Positions 26,180 to 34,718 of a stretch of 64,000 nt of DNA are shown here, in pieces; positions within the stretch are counted from its first letter, which is position 1, and the number at the start of each line of letters is the position of its first letter. The stretch lies in the NCBI GenBank assembly GCA_023015825.1, contig JALKAW010000005.1:124001-188000 (forward strand). Reading direction: 5' to 3'. The translations under genes were made by a program, and so were the position numbers. Under the pieces are notes generated by a model that was given only the letters and a program-made list of their open reading frames with translations, made no database searches and had not been told where the DNA came from. The DNA is from Flavobacteriaceae bacterium S0862 (GTDB lineage Bacteria > Bacteroidota > Bacteroidia > Flavobacteriales > Flavobacteriaceae).

Positions 26180-27727
26180 ATGAATAAAGAATTGATCATT
26201 AGATCTAGTTCAAACAATGTTGATTTTGCCTTATTAAAAGATGGAAAACTTATTGAATTACAAAAGGATGAGGATGACAGTAATTTCTCGGTTGGTGATG
26301 TGTTTTTAGCCAAAATCCGAAAATCTGTACCAGGTTTAAATGCTGCATTTGTTAATGTAGGCTATGAAAAAGATGCATTTTTGCACTATCATGATTTAGG
26401 ACCTAAACTCCCTTCCCTTTTAAAATTCATTAAACGTGTAAGCACAGGTAAACTTAAAGATTACTCTTTAAAAGATTTCCCATTTGAAAAAGATATTGAT
26501 AAAGACGGCAAAATTAATGACGCCTTAAAATCAAATCAATCTGCATTAGTGCAAATCGTTAAAGAACCAATTTCTACAAAAGGACCGAGAATTAGCTCGG
26601 AAATATCCATTGCAGGTAGATATTTGGTGTTAGTCCCTTTTTCTGATCGTATTTCAATTTCTCAAAAAATAGAAAGCAAAGAAGAAAAAGATAGATTAAA
26701 ACGATTGTTAAAAAGTATTACACCAAAAGGATTCGGTGTAATAGTACGTACTGTAGCAGAAGGCAAAAAAGTAGCAGAACTAGATAAAGATTTACAAAAT
26801 TTGTATGACCGTTGGGTCGCAATGTGTAAAAAGCTACAAAGAGCAAGTCATCCAAGTAAAGTATTAGGAGAAATGAATAAAGCCTCTTCAATTTTAAGAG
26901 ATATATTTAATGATTCTTTTTCCTCAATAGTAGTAGATGACGAATCGCTTTACATTCAAATTAAAGATTACGTGCAAGAAATTGCACCAAAAAAAGAATC
27001 AATAGTTAAGTTGTATCAGTCTAAAGTTCCAATTTTTGAAAAGTTTGGAATAGAAAGACAAATTAAAACTTCCTTTGGAAAAACAGTTTCTATGGCGAAA
27101 GGAGCATATTTGGTGATAGAACACACCGAAGCACTTCATGTTATAGACGTGAATAGTGGAAACCGCTCTAATAAAGCTAGAAACCAAGAGGATACAGCGC
27201 TAGAAGTTAATTTAATTTCGGCAACAGAAGTAGCAAGACAGTTACGTTTACGTGATATGGGAGGCATTATTGTTATCGATTTTATTGATATGAATACGGC
27301 TGACCATAGAAGGAAGCTCTTTAATCATCTTCGCGACGAAATGAAAGATGATAGAGCAAAACACAAAATTTTACCTCCAAGTAAATTTGGATTGATACAA
27401 ATAACCAGACAGCGTGTGCGACCTGAAATGAAAATTAAAACCAGAGAGGAAGATCCTAATGGTATTAATGGTAAAGAAGTGGAAGCACCAATTAAGATTG
27501 TTGAAAAAATCAAGCATGATCTGGACTTAATTATGAAAAAAGACTATAAAAAGGTGACATTAAACACACATCCTTTTATAGCAGCTTTTTTAACAAAAGG
27601 CTTTCCATCACAACGTTCAAAATGGTATTTTGAACATAAAAAATGGGTGAAAATATTACCAAGAGATGCTTACACATATCTAGAGTACCACTTTAAAGAT
27701 AAAGATGGTAACGTAATTACATTATAA
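26180..27727 (+). CDS. rng: Ribonuclease G/E family protein
   Basis: This 515-residue endoribonuclease has an N-terminal S1 RNA-binding region (about 38-125), an RNase H-like region and the catalytic DNase I-like part with metal-binding Asp323 (VIDVNSG) and Asp367 (IVIDFID). It processes rRNA precursors and mRNA at 5'-monophosphate ends. The CPxC zinc-link that follows MSRQR in the E. coli enzymes is absent here: after ITRQRVRPEM there is a charged, Cys-free stretch. An own terminator follows directly. Confidence 0.93.
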   Translation: MNKELIIRSSSNNVDFALLKDGKLIELQKDEDDSNFSVGDVFLAKIRKSVPGLNAAFVNVGYEKDAFLHYHDLGPKLPSLLKFIKRVSTGKLKDYSLKDFPFEKDIDKDGKINDALKSNQSALVQIVKEPISTKGPRISSEISIAGRYLVLVPFSDRISISQKIESKEEKDRLKRLLKSITPKGFGVIVRTVAEGKKVAELDKDLQNLYDRWVAMCKKLQRASHPSKVLGEMNKASSILRDIFNDSFSSIVVDDESLYIQIKDYVQEIAPKKESIVKLYQSKVPIFEKFGIERQIKTSFGKTVSMAKGAYLVIEHTEALHVIDVNSGNRSNKARNQEDTALEVNLISATEVARQLRLRDMGGIIVIDFIDMNTADHRRKLFNHLRDEMKDDRAKHKILPPSKFGLIQITRQRVRPEMKIKTREEDPNGINGKEVEAPIKIVEKIKHDLDLIMKKDYKKVTLNTHPFIAAFLTKGFPSQRSKWYFEHKKWVKILPRDAYTYLEYHFKDKDGNVITL

Positions 27728-27730
27728 AAA

Positions 27731-27762
27731 AAGCCTTACTCAATGCGAGTAAGGCTTTTTTG
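27731..27762. terminator. Bidirectional terminator between rng and the aldo/keto reductase
   Basis: An 11-bp stem AAGCCTTACTC/GAGTAAGGCTT with loop AATGC is flanked by A and T runs on both sides, so it can end both convergent transcripts. Confidence 0.85.
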
Positions 27763-27782
27763 ATTTAATAACTTTTTAAGTT

Positions 27783-28817
27783 TTAAGGTGCTGGATTTGG
27801 TATTGTAGCATGTATAGCATTAATTTCTTTAATAAGCTCATCGTTTAATTCAACATGAATGCTATCAATATTTTCTTTTAACTGCTCTAAACTTGTGGCG
27901 CCAATAATATTACTTGCTACAAATGGCCTTTGGTTAACAAATGCTAATGACATTTGTGCTAAGCTCATATTATTAGCTTCCGCTAATTGCAAATAATGTT
28001 TTGTGGCCTCAGTAGCTTGCTCGCTACTATATCTTGCAAACCTTGGAAACAACTTTAATCGAGAATTATCGGCAGCAATACCTTTAATATATTTACCAGA
28101 TAAAACACCAAACGCCATTGGCGAATAGGCTAATAATTTAATATTTTCTCTCATGGCTATTTCTGCCATATCGCCTTCAAACACTCTGTTTAATAAAGAA
28201 TAGGCATTTTGAATGGTTATCATTCTTGGTAAATCATGAGTTTTAGATTCTTCTAAATAGCGCATGGTTCCCCAAGCTTTTTCGTTTGATAAGCCAACGT
28301 GTCTAATTTTACCTTCTTTAATAACATCTTCCAATACATGAAGTACTTCGTTAAAATTATCTTGCCAAGAATCGTTTGGATTATGTGTGTAATCTCTAAC
28401 GCCAAACGTATTGGTTTCACGTTCTGGCCAATGTAGTTGAAATAAATCTATATAATCGGTTTGTAAACGTTTTAACTCTTTGTTTACAGCATCTTTAATG
28501 CCCTTTGCAAAGCCAGTAGTTCTAATATGTGCTGTGTAGTCACCTCCTCCAGCAATTTTACTTGCTAAGATTACTTTATCACGATTTCCTGTTTTTTGTA
28601 ACCATGTACCAATAATATTACTTGTTCTACCTTGCGTTTCTGCAGTTGCAGGTACTGGATATAATTCGGCAGTATCAATAAAATTAACACCATTAGCAAT
28701 AGCATAATCGAGTTGTGCATGACCCTCGGCTTCGGTATTTTGATTGCCCCAAGTCATCGTGCCAAGGCAAATTTTACTAACTTTTATACTAGTATTTGGA
28801 AGTGTAGTGTATTTCAT
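27783..28817 (-). CDS. Aldo/keto reductase, Tas-like
   Basis: This 344-residue TIM-barrel NADP(H) oxidoreductase opens with IKVSKICLGTMTWGNQNTEA followed by ANGVNFIDTAELYPVPATAETQ (Asp48, Tyr53 catalytic), as in E. coli Tas. A Lys in ASKIAGG and His in LQLHWPE/QLHWPE complete the catalytic set. The C-terminal cofactor region (NIIGATSLEQLKENI) is intact. The natural substrate is unknown. Confidence 0.92.
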   Translation of the reverse strand: MKYTTLPNTSIKVSKICLGTMTWGNQNTEAEGHAQLDYAIANGVNFIDTAELYPVPATAETQGRTSNIIGTWLQKTGNRDKVILASKIAGGGDYTAHIRTTGFAKGIKDAVNKELKRLQTDYIDLFQLHWPERETNTFGVRDYTHNPNDSWQDNFNEVLHVLEDVIKEGKIRHVGLSNEKAWGTMRYLEESKTHDLPRMITIQNAYSLLNRVFEGDMAEIAMRENIKLLAYSPMAFGVLSGKYIKGIAADNSRLKLFPRFARYSSEQATEATKHYLQLAEANNMSLAQMSLAFVNQRPFVASNIIGATSLEQLKENIDSIHVELNDELIKEINAIHATIPNPAP

Positions 28818-28839
28818 AGTTTATATTTAATAATTAGAA

Positions 28840-28873
28840 AAAACCTTTCAGAGTTTTTATTCTGAAAGGTTTT
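28840..28873 (-). terminator. Terminator of the OmpA-like gene
   Basis: A 13-bp perfect stem (AAAACCTTTCAGA with its complement, 8-base loop) lies 23 bases past the OmpA-like stop, with T-rich sequence on the minus strand. Confidence 0.8.
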
Positions 28874-28895
28874 AAAAGTATTAAGAATTTAATTT

Positions 28896-29855
28896 TTATA
28901 TGTCACTTAACAATTTAGTTAGTTCATCTAATTTTGGCGTTAAAATAACTTCAATACGTCTATTCTTTGCTTTTCCCTCGGCCGTATCGTTGGTTGCAAT
29001 AGGTGCATATTCGCCACGTCCAGCTGCTGTTAAGTTTTCTGGATTTATATTGGCATTTTCTCTTAGAATATTAACAATAGCAGTAGCTCGTTTGGTTGAT
29101 AAATCCCAGTTGCCACTTAGTTGAGAGTTGCCTTTGTATGGTACATTATCGGTATGTCCTTCAATTAAAATGGCAATTTCAGGATTGTTTGCTAATACGG
29201 CACCAAGTTGCTGTACTGCTCTTCTTCCTTCTGTTCCTACCGCCCAACTTCCTGAACTAAACAAAAGTTTATTTTCCATAGAAACATATACTTTCCCATC
29301 TCGCTGTTCAACGGTTAAGCCTTTACCTTCAAAATCGGTTAATGCTCTTGAAATGGCATTTTTCAAATCGGTCATGGCTTTATCCTTTGCAGCAATAACT
29401 GCTTCTAATTCTGCCACACGATTAGAACGGTCTTCCAATTGTTTCTTAAGCGCTTCTAGTCTTGAGTTTTCAGCTGCAAGTGCTTGTTCTTTGGCTTCTA
29501 ATTGAGCTAATAATTCTCTGTTCTTCTTTGAATTTTCAGCAATGGCTGCCGAACTGTTTTTTTCTAACGCATTATACGACGCTGTTAAATTATCATAATT
29601 AGACTTTAGCGCATTGTAATCACTTTGTAGTTTATCACGTTTTGCTAAGGTTTCATCATAATTTTTTTGTAGGTCTTTTAAGCTATTTTCTAACTTAGTT
29701 TTTGCATTTTGGAGTGTTTCATTATCGTCTAATAATTGTCTGTGCTCTTTTTTTAAGTTTGAGTATTTATCTTCAAGTTCTTTATAAACTTTCGGAGACA
29801 CACAAGAAATCGCAAGAGTTGTTATTATTACTATTAATGACATTTTTTTAATCAT
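28896..29855 (-). CDS. OmpA-type peptidoglycan-binding lipoprotein with coiled coil
   Basis: This 319-residue protein has a lipobox AISC (Cys18), then a long coiled coil (about 22-165, heptads rich in Leu, Lys and Glu), then an OmpA C-terminal domain (about 190-305) with LIEGHTDNVPY and NRRIEVIL, which bind diaminopimelate in peptidoglycan. It probably spans from the outer membrane to the cell wall. It resembles proteins named MotB-like in other Bacteroidota, but no motor genes are nearby. Confidence 0.9.
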   Translation of the reverse strand: MIKKMSLIVIITTLAISCVSPKVYKELEDKYSNLKKEHRQLLDDNETLQNAKTKLENSLKDLQKNYDETLAKRDKLQSDYNALKSNYDNLTASYNALEKNSSAAIAENSKKNRELLAQLEAKEQALAAENSRLEALKKQLEDRSNRVAELEAVIAAKDKAMTDLKNAISRALTDFEGKGLTVEQRDGKVYVSMENKLLFSSGSWAVGTEGRRAVQQLGAVLANNPEIAILIEGHTDNVPYKGNSQLSGNWDLSTKRATAIVNILRENANINPENLTAAGRGEYAPIATNDTAEGKAKNRRIEVILTPKLDELTKLLSDI

Positions 29856-29895
29856 AACTGTGATTTTTTTGTTATTAGGTTATTTATAGATTTGA

Positions 29896-30657
29896 TTATT
29901 TTTTTATTTCTACTAAAATTGGACAGTGATCGCTATGCACTGCTTCAGTGAGTATAACGGCTCTTTTAATATTTTCTTGTAATGGCTCTGTAACCATTGC
30001 GTAATCTAGACGCCAACCTTTATTATTTGCTCTAGCATTAGCACGATAACTCCACCAACTATATTGTTGCACATCTTTGTTTAAGTGTCTAAACGAGTCA
30101 ATAAATCCGCTATTGATAAATCTTCCTAACCATTCACGTTCTTCAGGTAAGAAGCCTGAAACATTTTTCATTTTAGGGTTGTGAATATCAATTTCTTCGT
30201 GGCAAATATTATAATCACCACAAACAACTAAATTGGGTTTACTTTGCCTTAAAGAAGTTAAATACTCTTTAATTTCGTCCATGTAATTAAACTTAAACTC
30301 AAGCCTTTCCATATTAGTTCCAGAAGGTAAGTACATACTCATTACCGAAAGGTCACCAAAATCGGCACGAATATTTCGTCCTTCAAAATCCATAGTTGGT
30401 ATTCCAGTACCATATTCTACATGATCAGGCTCGGTTTTACTTAAAATAGCAACACCACTATATCCTTTTTTTTGAGCACTGAACCAATAATTATGCTTGT
30501 ATCCAACATCTTCAAAAACTGATAAATCTAGCTGTTCTTCTAAAGCTTTTATTTCTTGTAAGCAGATTACATCTGGATTTGCACTTTGTAACCAATCTAT
30601 AAAACCTTTGTTAATTGCTGCGCGAATTCCGTTGACGTTATAAGAAATGATTTTCAT
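29896..30657 (-). CDS. xth: Exodeoxyribonuclease III
   Basis: This 253-residue cytoplasmic AP endonuclease and 3'-5' exonuclease acts in base-excision repair. Motifs visible are YNVNGIRAA, CLQEIKA (metal Glu34 region), GDYNICHEEIDI, WRLDYAMVT and the C-terminal SDHCPI with catalytic Asp-His. The length fits the family. Confidence 0.95.
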   Translation of the reverse strand: MKIISYNVNGIRAAINKGFIDWLQSANPDVICLQEIKALEEQLDLSVFEDVGYKHNYWFSAQKKGYSGVAILSKTEPDHVEYGTGIPTMDFEGRNIRADFGDLSVMSMYLPSGTNMERLEFKFNYMDEIKEYLTSLRQSKPNLVVCGDYNICHEEIDIHNPKMKNVSGFLPEEREWLGRFINSGFIDSFRHLNKDVQQYSWWSYRANARANNKGWRLDYAMVTEPLQENIKRAVILTEAVHSDHCPILVEIKK

Positions 30658-30775
30658 TAAAATATTGGTTTCAGCTAAAATAAATAATGCTGTACTTTTA
30701 CACTATAATTTTAAAGGAGTTTTAACTAAAACTATCAACAAAATATTTCACAAGCTTTTTAGTTTATCATACTAG

Positions 30776-33700
30776 ATGAAAGTAACATTACCTTTTTTCT
30801 TTTTTTTCTTTTGCTTTTTGAGTTTTTCTCAAGAGCAAACCTCTAATTACAAGACTAAAAAAGTTATTGTAAAGGATTCTATTTTGGTTGATAGTGTAAG
30901 TATTAATTCTAGTAAATTTTTAGTAAAACTTAAAAATGGAATTACTTTAGATTCAACTTTCTATAGTATTGATTTTTCAAAAGCACTTTTAACGTTTAAA
31001 AAACCCATAGAAACAGACTCCATTATTATTGAGTATTTACGCTATCCAGATTTTTTAACGAAAACTTATAAGCAATTAGATGAAAGTATTATTGTTGAAA
31101 ACACAGATAATCTAGATAAGCTATATAAGTTATCACAACCAAGCGAAACCAATAGTTTTATTCCTTTTGATGGGTTGACAACATCAGGAAGTATTTCCAG
31201 AGGTATCACCGTTGGTAATAATCAAAATTCGGTTTTAAATAGTGAATTAGATTTACAAATTTCAGGGAAGTTAAATGATAAAGTCTCTTTAAGAGCATCT
31301 ATACAAGATGCCAATATTCCGCTACAAGAAAGTGGTTATTCGCAACGGTTGGACGAGTTTGATCAAATATTTATTGAGTTATATAGTGACATATGGAACA
31401 TTCGTGCTGGAGATATTGATTTACAAAATACAGGGTCTTATTTTGGGCGATTTTCCAAACGTGTTCAAGGCCTATCCATTAATGCTAATCTAAACGGAGA
31501 CGATTCTAAGTCGAATATTTTTGCTGCTGGTGCATTGGTACGAGGACAATTTAGTAGTAGTACATTTAATGGGCAAGAAGGCAACCAAGGTCCCTATAAA
31601 TTACAAGGGCAAAATGGCGAATTATTTGTGCTAATAGTGTCTGGTAGTGAAACAGTTTATGTGAATGGGATTGCTTTAGAGCGAGGAGAAAATAAGGACT
31701 ATATCATAGACTACAATGCTGGTGAAATTATTTTTAATGCAACGTACCCTATTACATCTGAGATGCGTATAGTAATAGATTATCAATTTAGCGATAGAAA
31801 TTATTCTAGGTTTGTTGGTTATGGAGGAGGGAGTTACCAAAGTGAAAAATTAAAAATTGGCGCTTCTGTTTACACCGAAAACGATGCTAAAAACCAGCCT
31901 TTGCAGCAAAATTTGTCTACTAATCAAGTACAGATTTTAAAAGATGCTGGAGACGATAATAGGTTGATGGTAGCACCTTCGGCAGTACCAGAAGCTTTTA
32001 ATGAAAATAGAATTCTATACAAGAAAGAAATTATAAATGGTATTGAAGCATTCGTGTTTTCCAATGACCCAAATGATGAATTATTTAGCGTTAGGTTTTC
32101 CTTGGTTGGCGAAAACCAAGGAAATTATGTGATTAGTAATAATAATGCGATTTCAACAATTTACGAATATGTAGCACCAATTTTAGGTGTATCTCAAGGA
32201 AATTATGAGCCAGTTGTCCAGTTAATTGCACCGACAAAACTACAAATGGCTGTGATTAATGGCTCCTATACACCCTCAGAAAAAACGAATGTTGATTTTG
32301 AAATTTCGGCAAGTAAAAACGACCTTAATTTATTTTCGGCATTAGATGATGCTGACAATAATGGATTTGCTGGAAAGTTAAAAATCACCCAAAGCATTAT
32401 TAAAAATGATAGTCTGTGGAATTTAAACGCTTTTGTAGATGGCGACTATATTCAAAAAGACTTTAAAACCATTGAACGATTATACAATGCTGAATTTAAT
32501 AGAGATTGGAACTTGGATATGCCTTTAGGGAATCAACAATTATTTAAAACAGGCTTGCAGTTAGTTCATGGTAATAAAGGTATAGCTACCTATCAATTTG
32601 AGCATTTAGGATATTCTGAAAGCTTTAATGGAAATCGCCATGTTGTTTTAGCCGATTTAAGATTAGGAAGGTTCAACATCTTTTCAAATTCAAGTTTTTT
32701 AACAGCTAACTCAAGTTTAAATACTTCTGAATTCTCAAGGTCTTTTAATAGAATTGCCTATAATTTTAATAAAGGGTGGATAGGCACTAAAGTAGCTATT
32801 GAAGATAACGAGCAAAAAGAAAAAACAACCAATACATTAACACCATTAAGTCAAAAATTCTCATCGTATGAGATTTTTACAGGAATTGGCGATAGCACTA
32901 ATGTTTTTGTGGAAGTGGGTTATAAAAACAGGGTGAATGATAGTATTAAAAATGGTCAGCTTCAAAAAGTAAATACCTCTAATACGTATTATGTGCGTTC
33001 AAAACTTATTCAGAATAATAACACCAATTTAGGCATTTACGCAAATTATCGTGTTTTAAAAAGTGAGGATAATTCTATTGACGATTCGCCATCTCTAAAT
33101 TCAAGAATTCAGTTCAACCAAAAACTATTTAAGCAAATTGTATTATGGAATACCATTTTTGAAACCAACTCAGGAACCTTACCTCAACAACAATTTACTT
33201 ATGTTGAGGTAGAACCAGGACAAGGATCTTACACTTGGATTGATTATAACAACAATGGAATTCAAGAATTAGAAGAATTTGAATTGGCACAATTTCAAGA
33301 CCAAGGACAATATATTAGAGTTTTATTGCCAAATCAAGTATTCTTAAAAACACACCAAAATAGGTTGAGTCAAACACTAACTATTAATCCTTCGGTTTGG
33401 TCATCTTCTGAAAATTCAACCCAAAAATTTTGGGCTCATTTTTATAATCAAACCTCTTATTTAATTGATAGGAAAATAAAAAGAGAAGGCAATAATTTCA
33501 ATTTAAACCCTTTTGAGAGTGAAGCAGAAAATCAATTAGGGTTGCAATTAAATTTTAGAAATGTATTATTCTTTAATAGAGGGAAACAGCATTATACTTC
33601 TTCGTATGCATATTTATCGAACAAATCTAGAAATGTATTATCGTTTGGGTTTATTGAAAATAATTTAAAGAGTCACCAATTTAATTTTAACCATAAAATT

Positions 33701-34186
33701 GCTAATACATGGTTGCTAAACTTAGATTCAGCATTCAATAACAACGAAAGTATAAGTGAGAATTTTGTGAGTAAAAACTATAATATTGATGAAACAAAAC
33801 TAAATCCAAAACTCTCCTATTTATTTAATGACACTACTCGATTTGATGTGTTTTACCAATATGCAAATAAAGAAAATACTATAGGAAATTTAGAAACATT
33901 AACTCAACAAAAATATGGTGTATCATTTGCACTAGCTAATAGCCAAAAGGCTGCAATAACTGCAGAGGTAAATTACTTTTCAAACAAGTTTCAAGGTAAT
34001 TCAAATTCGCCAGTCGGTTATCAAATGATGGAAGGCTTACAACCAGGAAAAAACTTCACATGGAACTTACTAGCTCAAAAAAAACTAACAAAGTTTCTAG
34101 ATTTAAATATTAATTATTTTGGAAGAAAAAGCGAATTGAGTAAAACCATTCATACAGGAACCATACAATTAAAAGCCTATTTTTAA
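30776..34186 (+). CDS. Very large orphan outer-membrane beta-barrel protein
   Basis: This 1136-residue protein has a signal peptide (about 1-19, ending SFSQ). Residues 140-400 have a repetitive-looking segment (SGSISRGITVGNNQNSVLNS then LDLQISGKLNDKVSLRASI), reminiscent of surface-exposed segments in SprA-like proteins. From about 500 to the end it is dense in alternating polar and aromatic residues and ends in a terminal Phe (IQLKAYF), as in outer-membrane barrels. It has no lipobox, no T9SS sorting domain and no TonB plug signature. It stands alone between divergent xth and the metal-efflux genes. The function is unknown. Confidence 0.75.
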   Translation: MKVTLPFFFFFFCFLSFSQEQTSNYKTKKVIVKDSILVDSVSINSSKFLVKLKNGITLDSTFYSIDFSKALLTFKKPIETDSIIIEYLRYPDFLTKTYKQLDESIIVENTDNLDKLYKLSQPSETNSFIPFDGLTTSGSISRGITVGNNQNSVLNSELDLQISGKLNDKVSLRASIQDANIPLQESGYSQRLDEFDQIFIELYSDIWNIRAGDIDLQNTGSYFGRFSKRVQGLSINANLNGDDSKSNIFAAGALVRGQFSSSTFNGQEGNQGPYKLQGQNGELFVLIVSGSETVYVNGIALERGENKDYIIDYNAGEIIFNATYPITSEMRIVIDYQFSDRNYSRFVGYGGGSYQSEKLKIGASVYTENDAKNQPLQQNLSTNQVQILKDAGDDNRLMVAPSAVPEAFNENRILYKKEIINGIEAFVFSNDPNDELFSVRFSLVGENQGNYVISNNNAISTIYEYVAPILGVSQGNYEPVVQLIAPTKLQMAVINGSYTPSEKTNVDFEISASKNDLNLFSALDDADNNGFAGKLKITQSIIKNDSLWNLNAFVDGDYIQKDFKTIERLYNAEFNRDWNLDMPLGNQQLFKTGLQLVHGNKGIATYQFEHLGYSESFNGNRHVVLADLRLGRFNIFSNSSFLTANSSLNTSEFSRSFNRIAYNFNKGWIGTKVAIEDNEQKEKTTNTLTPLSQKFSSYEIFTGIGDSTNVFVEVGYKNRVNDSIKNGQLQKVNTSNTYYVRSKLIQNNNTNLGIYANYRVLKSEDNSIDDSPSLNSRIQFNQKLFKQIVLWNTIFETNSGTLPQQQFTYVEVEPGQGSYTWIDYNNNGIQELEEFELAQFQDQGQYIRVLLPNQVFLKTHQNRLSQTLTINPSVWSSSENSTQKFWAHFYNQTSYLIDRKIKREGNNFNLNPFESEAENQLGLQLNFRNVLFFNRGKQHYTSSYAYLSNKSRNVLSFGFIENNLKSHQFNFNHKIANTWLLNLDSAFNNNESISENFVSKNYNIDETKLNPKLSYLFNDTTRFDVFYQYANKENTIGNLETLTQQKYGVSFALANSQKAAITAEVNYFSNKFQGNSNSPVGYQMMEGLQPGKNFTWNLLAQKKLTKFLDLNINYFGRKSELSKTIHTGTIQLKAYF

Positions 34187-34240
34187 ATCTTCAATTAGAT
34201 TGAATGTAACCTAGGTATAAATAATTTTCAGTTTTTTGTT

Positions 34241-34248
34241 TACTTTTG
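34241..34248 (+). promoter_or_regulatory. Candidate -7 box of the metal-efflux operon
   Basis: TACTTTTG matches TAnnTTTG and stands 9 bases before the ATG at 34258, so the leader would be very short. A T-rich TTTTTTG lies directly upstream, but too close to be a standard -33 element. Confidence 0.4.
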
Positions 34249-34257
34249 ACGAACGAT

Positions 34258-34647
34258 ATGACAAAGTTATTTTCTATAATATTTGCAAATCTGATACTTT
34301 TTCAAAGTTTCAATATTGGTTTTGATGATATTTCAAAACTTAATACGCTCTTGGAGCATGCTTCTTTTCATCAAGAACAATATGGGGATAATTTTTTCGA
34401 GTTCATAGCAGAGCATTATGGCGAAGAATTCAAGAACCATAGTAATGAGCATAAAGAACACGAAAACCTTCCGTTTAAGCATGACCAACAAACATGTCAT
34501 CATTCACCTACTATTTTTATGCCGCAATCTAAAGCTATTGAACTAAAAGAATGTCTATTTATTGATTCTGGTAAAATGTTCTTTTATAAAGAATTCTATT
34601 CATTATTTGAAAAACCATCTGTTTTTCAACCACCACGATTAGCATAA
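34258..34647 (+). CDS. His-rich small exported protein heading the efflux operon
   Basis: This 129-residue protein starts at ATG 34258; the frame also opens at an upstream TTG that lies in the promoter box. A hydrophobic N-terminus (MTKLFSIIFANLILFQSF) suggests export. The middle (about 30-85) is rich in His and acidic residues, including HASFHQEQYG, EHYGEEFKNH and CHHSPTIF, a likely metal-binding stretch. It lies 71 bases before the CusA-TolC gene. By context it may bind the metal exported by that pump, but I know no named family. Confidence 0.7.
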   Translation: MTKLFSIIFANLILFQSFNIGFDDISKLNTLLEHASFHQEQYGDNFFEFIAEHYGEEFKNHSNEHKEHENLPFKHDQQTCHHSPTIFMPQSKAIELKECLFIDSGKMFFYKEFYSLFEKPSVFQPPRLA

Positions 34648-34718
34648 TTCATTACTGATTAAAATCATTTATTCATAAGCTATTTTCATGTAGCTTACAT
34701 CATATTTTACAATGAATT

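Noticed and set aside
30776-34186. SprA (T9SS translocon)
   Set aside because: The protein is less than half the length of SprA and shows only local similarity in repeated strands; the resemblance does not justify the name.
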